Under the pieces are notes generated by a model that saw only the letters and a list, made by a program, of their open reading frames with translations, ran no database searches and was not told the origin of the DNA. Below are positions 1 through 9,836 of a DNA stretch of 64,000 nt, piece after piece; the stretch's first letter is position 1, and every line of letters begins with the position of its first letter. The position numbers and the translations under genes were made by a program. The stretch is taken from contig JAFLBF010000001.1 of NCBI GenBank assembly GCA_017303895.1, positions 434,001-498,000 of the forward strand. The letters run 5' to 3'. This stretch comes from Bacteroidota bacterium. Its GTDB lineage: Bacteria; Bacteroidota; Bacteroidia; 2-12-FULL-35-15.

Positions 1-1068
1 ACCACCCCAGGTTCCGATCCACATGTTGTTCTTGCTATCCTTAAAGAACGACATCACCGTATTGTTTGCTAACCCTTGATTTTCATTGATGTTTACAAAT
101 AGATCGTTTCTATACTTGCTAACTCCTCCACCAAAAGAACCAAACCACATATTGCCTTCTTTATCCTGCGTAACACCACAGATCATATTACTGCACAAAC
201 CGTTCTGTTTGTTAATGCGTTTTATTTTTCCATAGGTGATCTTTGAAACACCCGGGCCGGTTCCCGCCCAGACCGTACCGCTTGAATCTTTGTAAAAACG
301 ATATACCGTTTCCAAGTAGGGAACACCATCTATTTTTAATGTGTCTAATTTTCTGTTTCCACTATAGGCTTTTGAAAGATCATAAATGTTAATGCCACGA
401 TAAGTAGAGATCCATACCTTGTTATCTTTGATCATGATGTCTCTGTTCTTTGCATCGATCAAACCATTCTCTTTTGTGAAATGGATCATGCGCTTCCCAT
501 CATAACAAAAAACACCATTTTGTAATGTCCCTATCCAGGTGTTGCCAATGCCATCCTGCTGAATAGCCCACACCTGAAACGCACCAATAGAATCATTCCC
601 AACAAATGCTCTGAATTTTTTTCCATCGTAAATAAAAATTCCATCGCTGGTACCAAACCAGATCTCACCATTGCTGTATTCATATATTTTATGAATTGAT
701 TTCTGATTCAGCAAAGTATCACTGATAAAAACCAGTTTATCGTTCTCAAATTTATTGAGCCCTTTTCCTGTTCCTATCCAGATATTATTTTTTGAATCCT
801 GGCAGATGTCATACACGCGGTTGTTTCTCAAACCGTTCTTTGTATTGTAGTTGTAAAATTTATTTCCATTGTACCTGCTTACACCACCGCCATTGGTAGC
901 AAACCAGATATAACCTGCATTGTCCTGACAAATATCAATTACTTGTGACTGGGGAAGACCGTCTTCAATAGAGAAATTTTTGAAATTCATTTGCTGTGCC
1001 TTTGCAAAAAGCAACGTCATGAAGATCAAACAAAAGGAAAGAAATATTTTTCGTTGGGTTCCGCGCAC
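1..1068 (-). CDS. Two-component-regulator-propeller protein, N-terminal part (runs off the left edge)
   Basis: Only the N-terminal ~356 residues are inside the window; the 3' end is cut off. The frame opens after a stop at 1080-1078, and the only reasonable start giving a full signal peptide is GTG at 1068. An internal ATG at 1020 would cut the signal peptide in half. After the secretion signal, which ends near FAKAQ, at least eight Reg_prop repeats follow, each with a core like NIWIGTGKGLNKF or NMWFGSFGGGVSKY. These repeats build seven-bladed beta-propellers that act as extracytoplasmic sensor domains. In this window two other propeller proteins end in SpoIIE phosphatase domains, so that is a likely continuation, but a histidine kinase or LytTR output cannot be excluded. 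Confidence 0.8.
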   Translation of the reverse strand, partial: MRGTQRKIFLSFCLIFMTLLFAKAQQMNFKNFSIEDGLPQSQVIDICQDNAGYIWFATNGGGVSRYNGNKFYNYNTKNGLRNNRVYDICQDSKNNIWIGTGKGLNKFENDKLVFISDTLLNQKSIHKIYEYSNGEIWFGTSDGIFIYDGKKFRAFVGNDSIGAFQVWAIQQDGIGNTWIGTLQNGVFCYDGKRMIHFTKENGLIDAKNRDIMIKDNKVWISTYRGINIYDLSKAYSGNRKLDTLKIDGVPYLETVYRFYKDSSGTVWAGTGPGVSKITYGKIKRINKQNGLCSNMICGVTQDKEGNMWFGSFGGGVSKYRNDLFVNINENQGLANNTVMSFFKDSKNNMWIGTWGG

Positions 1069-1147
1069 AAAAATTCTCTAAAAACACTACTAAATAAAGG
1101 AAATTTCGGCACATACACAACAGAAAATGTGATATAAAATGGCCTCT

Positions 1148-3112
1148 CTAAAACTTAATGCCAACGATGAGAATATCATCCACTTGTTCTAAGTTGCCCT
1201 GCCATTCTTTGAGTGCTTGTTCAAGCGCTGCTTTTTGCTCTATCATAGGCTTTTGAGCATTTGCCATTAAGAGCTGCTGCAATTGCTTGTACTTGAATTT
1301 TTTGCCTTTGCTGCCCCCAAACTGATCGGCATAGCCATCCGTAAACGTATAAACAATATCGCCTTTTCGCAAGCCGATGGTTTGTGACGTGAATGGCAAC
1401 GATTCACCATGGTGCATTCCTACCGGCATTTTATCGGCTTGAAACTCCTTGATCTCATTGTTGCGATACAACCACAGTGCATTGTTAGCTGCTGCAAAGC
1501 GCAACCACATCCCTTTCAGATCGTACACACACAAGGTGGCATCCATTCCATCGCGCGATTCATTTTCCGAATCCTCCGGATTAAGCGATGTGATGATCTG
1601 TGAACGCACAAAATCAAGGATCTTATCGGGTTCCTGCAACTTCTTTTCTACTATCGCTTCATTCAAAAAAGAGATATTAAGCAAACTCATGAATGCTCCG
1701 GGAACACCGTGTCCGGTACAATCGGCAGTAACAAACACAAATTTACCATCGATCATGTTGGCCCAGTAAAAATCACCACTCACAATATCTTTCGGCTTGT
1801 AGAAAATAAAATATTCAGGTAAGTGCTTTTTTAAGAATTTGTCGGATGCCAGTAATACTTGTTGAATACGTTTGGCATATTGAATACTATCGGTGATCTC
1901 TTTGCTTTTTTCTTCTATCAGATCGCGCTGACGTTCTACTTCTTCTTTTTGTTGTGAAATGATCTCATTGGCTATACGCTTTTGTTTGTAGCCTCTCCAA
2001 ATGAAGAATAACAAGATCAGCAAAAGGATCATCCCTATCGTAAAAAACAGGATCTGCAAACGGTGTTGTGCAGCTTCCAGCTCTTTGCGTTCCAGCTCTT
2101 CCTGTTTTAAGGCATTATCCTTATTCAGGTTGTCGATCTGTAATTGTTTCTTTTCTGTTTGATATTTTGCTTCTGTTTCCTGAATGATGCGTGCATTCTG
2201 CTCGTTATAGATACTATCTTTTATGGCAACATGCATTTCATAATACTTATATGCTTTTTCAAAATTGCCCTGCTTCAGATAGATCTCCGAGATCATCTTA
2301 TAACAATGCTTAAGCAGATCGCTGTAATTCACTTTCTTCGCATTCTCCAGACACATTTGATAATTATAAAGCGCCTCTGTTGTTCTTCCCATTTGCGAAT
2401 ACACTTCGCCTAAATTCACATAGTTAATGGCGATGGCAAGCGTGTCGGCAAGCTCCTGACGCAGCTGTAACGCTTTGTTCAAAAAACCGATGGCCTCGTT
2501 GAATCGTTTTTGTCCGGCATATACTTCTGCCAGATAGTTCAAGCTATACGATTCGCCCAATTTGTTTTTTAATTGCTGATTGTATTTCAGTCCGGTACTA
2601 AAACAGTCGATGGCCTTGAACACATCATTCTGCATTTGATACACCAATCCCATATCACTGATGGCACCTGCCATGGCAACTGTATCTTTTTGTTTTTTCG
2701 CGAGCTCTAATCCTTTTGAGAACTGCTCCAGTGCTGCTTTTAAATTGTTCTGCTTTTTGTAAAACGTTCCGTAATGATTGTACAGCAGCAACTGCAATTC
2801 TACAAACCCTTCTTTTTCGGCAATACGTTCTGCTTCCTGAAAATTGGCCAATGCCTGCGGATACATGCCTTTGAAATAACTTGCCACGCCTTTGTTCTTT
2901 AAACCCGTTGCAAGCGATTCCAGATCGTTATTCTCTTTTGCAATACGGATAAGGGAGTCGGAATACACAATGGCACTGTCAGGTGCTCTGCTGATGGTAT
3001 TCTGTGAAAGTGCGATCAACCGTTCTATCCGCTCATCCTTCACAGCAAAGGCAGAGCTGATACCCGTAAAAAACAGAAGTACTAAAAAATAGCGGTGTGC
3101 ATTGAATAACAT
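1148..3112 (-). CDS. TPR-repeat membrane protein with cytoplasmic SpoIIE/PP2C-type serine phosphatase
   Basis: About 654 residues. A signal peptide (1-24) is followed by TPR repeats (about 40-290), a charged coiled coil, one membrane helix near 350-372, a second coiled coil, the linker ITDSIQYAKRIQ (about 415) and a SpoIIE-type phosphatase. Phosphatase motifs seen are DIVSGDFYW, DCTGHGVPGAFMS and FTDGYADQFGG; the Asp residues bind Mn/Mg in this family. It probably dephosphorylates a phosphoserine regulator such as an anti-anti-sigma-like protein; the target is inferred, not visible. The longest frame begins with TTG at 3118, but ATG at 3112 lies three bases after a TATATTTG promoter element, so the message looks leaderless. 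The linker and catalytic motifs match those of the propeller phosphatases at 12712-15864 and 15854-19180. Confidence 0.9.
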   Translation of the reverse strand: MLFNAHRYFLVLLFFTGISSAFAVKDERIERLIALSQNTISRAPDSAIVYSDSLIRIAKENNDLESLATGLKNKGVASYFKGMYPQALANFQEAERIAEKEGFVELQLLLYNHYGTFYKKQNNLKAALEQFSKGLELAKKQKDTVAMAGAISDMGLVYQMQNDVFKAIDCFSTGLKYNQQLKNKLGESYSLNYLAEVYAGQKRFNEAIGFLNKALQLRQELADTLAIAINYVNLGEVYSQMGRTTEALYNYQMCLENAKKVNYSDLLKHCYKMISEIYLKQGNFEKAYKYYEMHVAIKDSIYNEQNARIIQETEAKYQTEKKQLQIDNLNKDNALKQEELERKELEAAQHRLQILFFTIGMILLLILLFFIWRGYKQKRIANEIISQQKEEVERQRDLIEEKSKEITDSIQYAKRIQQVLLASDKFLKKHLPEYFIFYKPKDIVSGDFYWANMIDGKFVFVTADCTGHGVPGAFMSLLNISFLNEAIVEKKLQEPDKILDFVRSQIITSLNPEDSENESRDGMDATLCVYDLKGMWLRFAAANNALWLYRNNEIKEFQADKMPVGMHHGESLPFTSQTIGLRKGDIVYTFTDGYADQFGGSKGKKFKYKQLQQLLMANAQKPMIEQKAALEQALKEWQGNLEQVDDILIVGIKF

Positions 3113-3115
3113 GTT

Positions 3116-3123
3116 CAAATATA
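3116..3123 (-). promoter_or_regulatory. Promoter -7 element TATATTTG
   Basis: Matches the Bacteroidota -7 consensus TAnnTTTG on the minus strand and ends three bases before the ATG at 3112. A start site at or next to the initiation codon is implied. No convincing -33 TTTG was found at normal spacing. Confidence 0.55.
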
Positions 3124-3189
3124 CAAAAGAAGCATCAAAATTTCTTTATTCTTTTCCCTTTACATGCCTTATTTTTGCTAAAAAAACAC

Positions 3190-3197
3190 TACTTTTG
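3190..3197 (+). promoter_or_regulatory. Promoter -7 element TACTTTTG for the ABC-F gene
   Basis: Perfect TAnnTTTG, 23 bases before the ATG at 3221, giving a leader of roughly 18 nt. A second match, TATTTTTG, lies at 3170-3177. No -33 element is clear. Confidence 0.55.
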
Positions 3198-3214
3198 CAG
3201 CCTTAAATTTCTGA

Positions 3215-4855
<1,641 letters not shown>

Positions 4856-4942
4856 CCTTCACCACTAAGACACAGAGGCATTAAGAACAATTTAAGATTG
4901 TTTGTTTGAAATAATTTATTGCTACAATGGGGCAAACAAACT

Positions 4943-5000
4943 GTCAGTTCGTCCCGATAGCAATCGGGATGCCTCACGAGAGGAGGCAGGTGTCGAGAAC
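4943..5000 (+). repeat. Dispersed intergenic repeat with two internal hairpins (GTCAGTTCG...TCGAGAAC)
   Basis: Framed by GTCAGTTCG at 4943 and TCGAGAAC at 4993-5000. Between them lie the perfect hairpin TCCCGATAGCAATCGGGA (4952-4969) and a second one, CCTC-ACGA-GAGG (4972-4983). The same frame recurs at 20837-20860, 43252-43289 and 43344-43407, each with a different middle. It sits between the ABC-F gene and the TauE-like gene and may act as a transcript-end structure. Confidence 0.7.
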
Positions 5001-5039
5001 TGCTCCGGAGAAACAAACCTCATTATAAAAAATTAGTCC

Positions 5040-5837
5040 ATGAGTTTTTTATCCATTTTTTCCGACTATAGCAGCATCACGATCATTTCATTGATCCTTC
5101 TTTCTTTCCTTGCAGGATTCATTGATGCAGTGGTGGGCGGAGGCGGACTCATTTCTATTCCAATTTTACTAATTAATTTTCCACAAATGGCATTGCCAAC
5201 ATTGTTTGGCACCAATAAAATTGCAGCGTTGGCGGGTACCAGCATTTCTGCCATTGAATATTCTAGACGCGTAAAATTCAATTATAAACTTTTACTGATT
5301 GTGGCATTCTTTGCCGGACTGGCATCATTCCTGGGCGCGAAAGCCATCAGCAGTATTGATGTAAAAACATTAAAGCCGGTCATTTTAATTATCCTTATCC
5401 TGATTTCTATTTACACCTTTGTAAAAAAAGACCTCGGGGCGATACAAACAAAAACATTAAGCTTAAACAAACAATTAGTGTATGGTTCTATTTTAGGAAC
5501 GGTGGTTGGTTTTTATGATGGCTTTTTCGGACCGGGTACGGGTAGTTTTTTTGTATTGGGATTTGTAGTGATCATGGGCTTTGAATTCATTGAAGCATCG
5601 GCCTATTCAAAAGTGATCAATTGTATGACCAATATTGCAGCCTTAGTGGTGTTTATCAAACAAGGCAATTACATCATTGAACTAGCCATACTCATGGCGG
5701 TGTTTAATATCAGTGGCAGTTTTGTAGGAACACGCCTTGCACTCAAAAAAGGCAATGGCTTTGTGCGTATTTTATTCCTAGTGATTGTAAGTCTCATGAT
5801 CATGCGTTATGGCTATGATGTATTTTTGGCTTCGTAA
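5040..5837 (+). CDS. TauE/SafE (TSUP) family membrane permease
   Basis: 265 residues with about eight hydrophobic helices arranged as two halves. The first half has the family-type glycine-rich stretch FIDAVVGGGGLISIPIL (about 27-43). The second half begins at about residue 145 with GTVVGFYDGFFGPGTGSF, the internal repeat of that motif. This matches the sulfite exporter TauE/SafE or DUF81 family, which exports small sulfonates, sulfite or related anions across the inner membrane. The actual substrate cannot be read from the sequence. The gene stands alone on the plus strand after a hairpin-rich repeat. Confidence 0.88.
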   Translation: MSFLSIFSDYSSITIISLILLSFLAGFIDAVVGGGGLISIPILLINFPQMALPTLFGTNKIAALAGTSISAIEYSRRVKFNYKLLLIVAFFAGLASFLGAKAISSIDVKTLKPVILIILILISIYTFVKKDLGAIQTKTLSLNKQLVYGSILGTVVGFYDGFFGPGTGSFFVLGFVVIMGFEFIEASAYSKVINCMTNIAALVVFIKQGNYIIELAILMAVFNISGSFVGTRLALKKGNGFVRILFLVIVSLMIMRYGYDVFLAS

Positions 5838-5987
5838 ATTTTATTCCACTTATTAACGAAATCTCGTTTTACGTTTTTCATTTTGTATTTTTGATTTAAC
5901 TAATGAAAGGCGAATTATCTATCAAAAAAAGATATAACAAAACCGCGATTATATAACAGTAAGTATAACCCCTTAACAACACACAAA

Positions 5988-6524
5988 ATGACCGACATAG
6001 AATATTTTGAAAAACACATCCCTCATAGAATTAACCTTCTTGTGACGTTTCGTGAACGTTTCGCAGACTTACCTGAAGAAAAAAGACAAAAAATACGTGA
6101 TCTATTTCGTTGCTCCAAAGACATCTCATTGCTGATGGCAAGATTTTTACTAAATGAATTAGGAATTAAATTAAAGAAAGGTGATAGAAGTTTAACCCGA
6201 GAAGAGGGTGCAGAGTGGAAAAAAAGAATCGCTGAATATAAATTAAAGTCTTTAGAGCTATCCGACTTGTTATCAAACAAAAATTTATGCGAAGACGTAT
6301 TAATTGTGCTAATTGCAGCCAATCGTGCTGTCGCTCACATTGATGAAAAACATGTAGACCATAATCTTAAAACCGTTGAAGACGAACCCTCTTTAATTCG
6401 TGTCATTAATTACATTGAAAATACAATTAAAATAAACTTTTATGAATTTACGAATCGTCATAATTACAATGAAATAATGTCTTATGATTATAACGAAATG
6501 CATCGAGACCGTTTCGTTATATAA
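5988..6524 (+). CDS. Hypothetical soluble helical protein
   Basis: 178 residues with no signal peptide or membrane helix, rich in charged residues and predicted mostly helical. I do not recognise a family. Aspartate is coded by a mixture of GAC and GAT, unlike the GAT-rich neighbours, so transfer is possible. It is isolated, with about 150 bases of AT-rich DNA on either side. The start ATG at 5988 follows an A-rich stretch without a Shine-Dalgarno sequence, as is usual here. A TATTTTTG at 5886-5893 could be its promoter, with a leader of about 90 nt. Confidence 0.6.
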   Translation: MTDIEYFEKHIPHRINLLVTFRERFADLPEEKRQKIRDLFRCSKDISLLMARFLLNELGIKLKKGDRSLTREEGAEWKKRIAEYKLKSLELSDLLSNKNLCEDVLIVLIAANRAVAHIDEKHVDHNLKTVEDEPSLIRVINYIENTIKINFYEFTNRHNYNEIMSYDYNEMHRDRFVI

Positions 6525-6671
6525 AACAGTTTAACTCTATGAGACAAAAGATGTATAAATAAAATTAGGCATATTTGTCAAAAGCAAAGGTTTGATTTTC
6601 TGAACAATACTTAGTGCTAACCTTTTCCACCAACACTTCAGTTAGAATATTTAATTCCCCTCAAAATTCCT

Positions 6672-6679
6672 TATCTTTG
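6672..6679 (+). promoter_or_regulatory. Promoter -7 element TATCTTTG
   Basis: Perfect TAnnTTTG ending seven bases before the ATG at 6687, so the predicted 5' leader is only a few nucleotides. Confidence 0.5.
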
Positions 6680-6686
6680 CGAAGCA

Positions 6687-7070
6687 ATGATGTTGAAAAA
6701 ACACATACTCACTTTTTTACTTTCGCTATTTGTTCTGTTTTCGGGATATGGCAAAGGGAGTGTTGTGCATACTCATCAAAGCAAAGAAAAACAAACGGAA
6801 GCTATTGGTGGCACCATCTCTGAACATCCCGGTCCGGATGCAGAACAACGTGTCATCAGCTCCGAAGGTATTTTACGCAACGGTATCCGCAACAGCGAAA
6901 ATGAATATCAACCCAATCCAACTCATGCCAATAATAAAGCGCAATCAAACGCTTATGCTGTTCATTTAAATTTCTGCTCCAATTCCCAATTGTTGGCATA
7001 TAGCCATCGTCAGCTGGCCCATCTGGAGGCCACAGCACATTACATTACTTTCCGTCAGTTATTGATCTGA
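6687..7070 (+). CDS. Small secreted hypothetical protein
   Basis: 127 residues. The N-terminus MMLKKHILTFLLSLFVLFSG is a clear signal peptide, so the mature ~105-residue protein is exported. The rest is polar and rich in His, Asn and Gln, with no domain that I recognise. Two adjacent ATG codons (6687 and 6690) are both usable. A promoter element lies just upstream, so this is probably expressed as its own unit. Other frames over the same interval are shadows. Confidence 0.6.
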   Translation: MMLKKHILTFLLSLFVLFSGYGKGSVVHTHQSKEKQTEAIGGTISEHPGPDAEQRVISSEGILRNGIRNSENEYQPNPTHANNKAQSNAYAVHLNFCSNSQLLAYSHRQLAHLEATAHYITFRQLLI

Positions 7071-7099
7071 TCCCTTTTGTTTTATTCTATTTCCACATT

Positions 7100-7111
7100 C
7101 GTTCATGAACG
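7100..7111. repeat. Perfect palindrome CGTTCATGAACG
   Basis: A 12-bp perfect palindrome, extendable to 20 bp with one mismatch pair, lies between two small genes. It could be an operator half-site pair or a weak hairpin; nothing else identifies it. Confidence 0.3.
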
Positions 7112-7174
7112 GATGCGGAGCCATTATTTTATCTTCTTCAGGAAGATCATTATTCATTATAAAAACAAAACAAG

Positions 7175-7294
7175 ATGGAAAATAACAATGATCAAAAAGG
7201 CGGATCCAACTTTATGCAAGGTTGGGGACTTATTATTACTATGGTAGCAGGTGTTACCGGTGTATTGGTATTAATGAAACTCCTAGTGGGGTAG
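7175..7294 (+). CDS. Small membrane protein of 39 residues
   Basis: A 40-codon frame from ATG 7175 to TAG 7294. The polar N-terminus MENNNDQKGGSNFMQGWG is followed by one membrane-length segment, LIITMVAGVTGVLVLMKLLV. It is preceded by an A-rich stretch typical of leaders here and followed by a long inverted repeat. The sharp polar-to-hydrophobic layout, and the strong terminator after it, support a real gene. Function unknown; small single-helix proteins often modulate larger membrane complexes. Confidence 0.5.
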   Translation: MENNNDQKGGSNFMQGWGLIITMVAGVTGVLVLMKLLVG

Positions 7295-7307
7295 GAGTTA
7301 TTTATGC

Positions 7308-7360
7308 GCTTGCTTCGTCCGGCATGTTTGTGGTTAAGTGTTTGACCGGATGAAGCAAGC
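7308..7360. repeat. 15-bp inverted repeat with 23-nt loop
   Basis: The left arm 7308-7322 (GCTTGCTTCGTCCGG) pairs with 7346-7360, with one G-T wobble. A weak T-run follows on the plus strand. It lies just after the 39-residue membrane protein gene, so it may be a first terminator or a small RNA-like hairpin. Confidence 0.45.
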
Positions 7361-7390
7361 CTTAAATATTTTTCTGCTTCAATAGCACAA

Positions 7391-7421
7391 AAAAAGCACA
7401 GCGCTTTGCTGTGCTTTTTTA
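7391..7421. terminator. Bidirectional Rho-independent terminator
   Basis: Stem AAAAAGCACAGC (7391-7402) pairs with GCTGTGCTTTTT (7408-7419) around a 5-nt loop, with A- and T-runs on both sides. It lies between the convergent small-protein gene and the helicase gene. Confidence 0.85.
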
Positions 7422-7433
7422 TTAAATGAATTT

Positions 7434-8660
7434 TTATTTTCCTTGTGGTTTCGGTTTTCTATGAAAAGGTTTCTTTCCTTTCACAAAAGGTTTTTTCACT
7501 TTCACTTCAGGCGCATAAGCCGGTCCCGGCTGAAAGCCTTCTGGCAAAGGAAGTTTTTTCACTTCAGCGCCTATCAACGTTTCTATCTGTAAGAATTTTT
7601 GTTGGTCAAATTCATTGATGAAGGTTAATGCTACACCGGTGGATGCTGCACGTGCCGTTCGTCCAATGCGGTGAATATAATCAGCTGCATCGCCCGGAAC
7701 ATCATAATTGATCACCAATCCAATATCTTCAATATCAATTCCACGCGAAAGGATATCGGTAGCAACTAATATTTGTAATTGTTTGCTTTTGAATTTCAAC
7801 AACACATCTTCACGTTCGCCTTGCTCCAGATCAGAGTGAATGGCTTTGGCTTTTAATCCCGCTTTTTGAAGATCGCGCTCCAGCTCTTTTACTTTTTGTT
7901 TTGTTGAAAGGAAAATGATCACACTGCTCAACTCCTGCTCTTTTCCTGACAATAAGGATTTGATCAAATTGTTCTTTTGTGTGTCGTACACCAGGTAAGC
8001 ACCTTGTACCACACCTTCGGCCGGCTTCGACAAAGAGATGGTGATCTGCTCTGGGTTGTTCAACAACTTGGTTGCCAGCGTACGGATCTTCGGTGCCATG
8101 GTAGCTGAGAACATCAACGTTTGTCTGTTCTTTGGCAAATAGGTGGTGATCTTTAAAATATCATCCACAAAACCCATATCCAGCATACGGTCGGCCTCAT
8201 CCAAAATTAAATGTTGCAGACTATCCAGCTTCACATAACCCATATTCAAGTGCGCCATCAAACGCCCGGGTGTAGCAATGATCACATTAGCACCTTGTGT
8301 TAAGGCGCGTTTTTCTGTTTCAAACATACTTCCATCATTTCCGCCATAAATGGCTAAAGAGCTTACGGAAGTAAAATAAGAGAATCCCTGTAATGCCTGA
8401 TCGATCTGTAATGCCAACTCACGTGTGGGAACAATGATCAATGTATTGGTCGATTCCGTTGGATGTGCTGTTAGCTTATTCAATATAGGCAAAAGGAAGG
8501 CGGCCGTTTTTCCGGTTCCTGTTTGTGCGCAACCGATCAGATCTTTATTACTTAATATAATAGGAATAGCTTGCTGTTGAATGGGTGTCGGGTTTTCAAA
8601 ACCCATAGAGTCGAGTCCTTCTTGAAGAGCGGTCTCAAAGTTAAAATCAGTAAATTTCAA
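7434..8660 (-). CDS. DEAD-box ATP-dependent RNA helicase, RhlE-like
   Basis: 408 residues with the complete helicase core: Q motif (GFENPTPIQQQAIP), motif I AQTGTGKT, Ia PTRELALQ, II DEAD, III SAT, IV IIFLSTK, V ATDILSRGID and VI HRIGRTAR. The short basic Lys/Pro-rich tail (about 375-408) is typical of RhlE-type proteins and probably binds RNA. Such enzymes unwind short RNA duplexes in ribosome assembly and RNA decay, often during cold growth. The protein is cytoplasmic. The gene is monocistronic, diverging from the gene at 8813 and bounded by the terminator at 7391-7421. No catalytic residue is missing. Confidence 0.95.
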   Translation of the reverse strand: MKFTDFNFETALQEGLDSMGFENPTPIQQQAIPIILSNKDLIGCAQTGTGKTAAFLLPILNKLTAHPTESTNTLIIVPTRELALQIDQALQGFSYFTSVSSLAIYGGNDGSMFETEKRALTQGANVIIATPGRLMAHLNMGYVKLDSLQHLILDEADRMLDMGFVDDILKITTYLPKNRQTLMFSATMAPKIRTLATKLLNNPEQITISLSKPAEGVVQGAYLVYDTQKNNLIKSLLSGKEQELSSVIIFLSTKQKVKELERDLQKAGLKAKAIHSDLEQGEREDVLLKFKSKQLQILVATDILSRGIDIEDIGLVINYDVPGDAADYIHRIGRTARAASTGVALTFINEFDQQKFLQIETLIGAEVKKLPLPEGFQPGPAYAPEVKVKKPFVKGKKPFHRKPKPQGK

Positions 8661-8786
8661 TTGTACTTAAATTATTTGTTTTCACGAATATACGCACAAT
8701 TTTCTATTAACCTTAAGTTTACATGGCGTAACATATCCTTCATATAAGTTTAATTTTCCCATTACCTCTTTTTTCTCTGTCTGTCC

Positions 8787-8794
8787 TACTTTTG
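8787..8794 (+). promoter_or_regulatory. Promoter -7 element TACTTTTG
   Basis: Perfect TAnnTTTG, 18 bases before the ATG at 8813, giving a leader of about 12 nt. No -33 element is clear. Confidence 0.55.
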
Positions 8795-8812
8795 TGTCGT
8801 AATCATTAAGAA

Positions 8813-9142
8813 ATGAAGAAGCTAATTTTAAGTATCTGTTTGATCGTTCTAAGCAATATGTTGTTTGCCGGAAATGGTAATAGCGATGCGGAAAAGAACA
8901 GTACAAAACTGATCTCAGGAAAAGTGATCGACAAAAGCAGCGGTGAAGAAATTGCCGGTGCAGCGATCAAGATCGGTGATCAAGTTTTCTATAGCGATCT
9001 GAATGGTAATTTTAGTGCAAATGTTACGGTTACTAAAACAGAGGCAGAAGCAGCAGTAAGCTTTATATCTTACCAGGAAGCAAAAGTGAACATCAACCCT
9101 TTTTCCTATTCTCCACTGGTTATTGAACTGGTGCAACAATAA
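8813..9142 (+). CDS. Secreted single-domain carboxypeptidase-regulatory-like (CarbopepD_reg_2) protein
   Basis: 109 residues. A signal peptide (1-19, ending MLFAG) is followed by one beta-sandwich domain with the pattern ISGKVIDKSSGEEIAGAAIKI, then SDLNGNFSA and SFISYQEAKVNI. This is the CarboxypepD_reg-like fold that caps the N-terminus of many SusC/TonB receptors in this phylum. Here it stands alone without a barrel. It is probably periplasmic or surface-located and may be a small structural or binding module. It has its own promoter and terminator. Confidence 0.8.
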   Translation: MKKLILSICLIVLSNMLFAGNGNSDAEKNSTKLISGKVIDKSSGEEIAGAAIKIGDQVFYSDLNGNFSANVTVTKTEAEAAVSFISYQEAKVNINPFSYSPLVIELVQQ

Positions 9143-9171
9143 CCCCTATAGTTTGGTTAATTAACACAAAG

Positions 9172-9202
9172 CCCTGAAAACAAATAGTTTCAGGGTTTTT
9201 TT
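9172..9202 (+). terminator. Rho-independent terminator
   Basis: CCCTGAAA (9172-9179) pairs with TTTCAGGG (9188-9195), followed by seven T residues. Confidence 0.88.
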
Positions 9203-9310
9203 ATGCCTTTTTCTCCCTCACTTTACAACCCGCTGTATGTTAATTTTACATTAACTTAACATTAGAAAATATTTATGGGGGTGTAATAAAAATATCAAGG
9301 ATCCGTGTTT

Positions 9311-9318
9311 TAACTTTG
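9311..9318 (+). promoter_or_regulatory. Promoter -7 element TAACTTTG
   Basis: Perfect TAnnTTTG, 34 bases before the ATG at 9353. Confidence 0.5.
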
Positions 9319-9352
9319 GATAAAGTTTCATACTCATCTAAATTTTATCGCT

Positions 9353-9754
9353 ATGAAAAAACTGATCGTATTTGTTGTTGCATCTTGCTTAAGCATCATC
9401 ACAACACAGGCACAAGACTTAAGTCAAACCATCTCATCACAAGAAATTGCGAAGAGTACGGAGATAAAGGATGGAGCAGTTACCTATTATTATGCGAATG
9501 GCAATGTAATGGAAAAGGGTGCATTTTTGAATGGTGAAAAAACAGGTGAATGGATCCGCTGGAGTGAAGAAGGTAAAAAAATTGCTCAGGCATTTTACAA
9601 AGAAGGGAAAAAAGATGGTTTATGGATCGTTTGGGATGCTAACGGAACAAAACGTTACGAAATGAACTATGCCATGGGGCAAAAAGTGGGGAAATGGATG
9701 ATGTGGGATGAGCAGGGAAATTTGATCAGCGAAAAGGATTATAGCGCTATTTAA
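9353..9754 (+). CDS. Secreted MORN-repeat protein (YwqK-like)
   Basis: 133 residues. A signal peptide (1-20, ending TTQAQ) is followed by at least three MORN-type repeats of the form YYxNGxxxxxGxFxxGxKTGxW, for example YYYANGNVMEKGAFLNG and GKKDGLWIVWDANGT. Databases often label this family a YwqK-like antitoxin, but no toxin partner is present here. A general secreted or periplasmic MORN protein is the safer call. The gene is monocistronic, with a promoter element and a perfect terminator hairpin. Confidence 0.82.
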   Translation: MKKLIVFVVASCLSIITTQAQDLSQTISSQEIAKSTEIKDGAVTYYYANGNVMEKGAFLNGEKTGEWIRWSEEGKKIAQAFYKEGKKDGLWIVWDANGTKRYEMNYAMGQKVGKWMMWDEQGNLISEKDYSAI

Positions 9755-9771
9755 GACTAATTTATACCATG

Positions 9772-9803
9772 AAAAGGCTAACCTGTCGGTTAGCCTTTTT
9801 TTA
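9772..9803 (+). terminator. Rho-independent terminator
   Basis: AAAAGGCTAACC (9772-9783) pairs perfectly with GGTTAGCCTTTT (9788-9799) around a 4-nt loop and runs into T residues. Confidence 0.9.
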
Positions 9804-9836
9804 TTCCTATAAATACACTTATATTCGTGTGGATAT

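Noticed and set aside
9353-9754. Antitoxin of a toxin-antitoxin pair (YwqK label)
   Set aside because: It is a secreted MORN-repeat protein with its own promoter and terminator and no toxin gene beside it.
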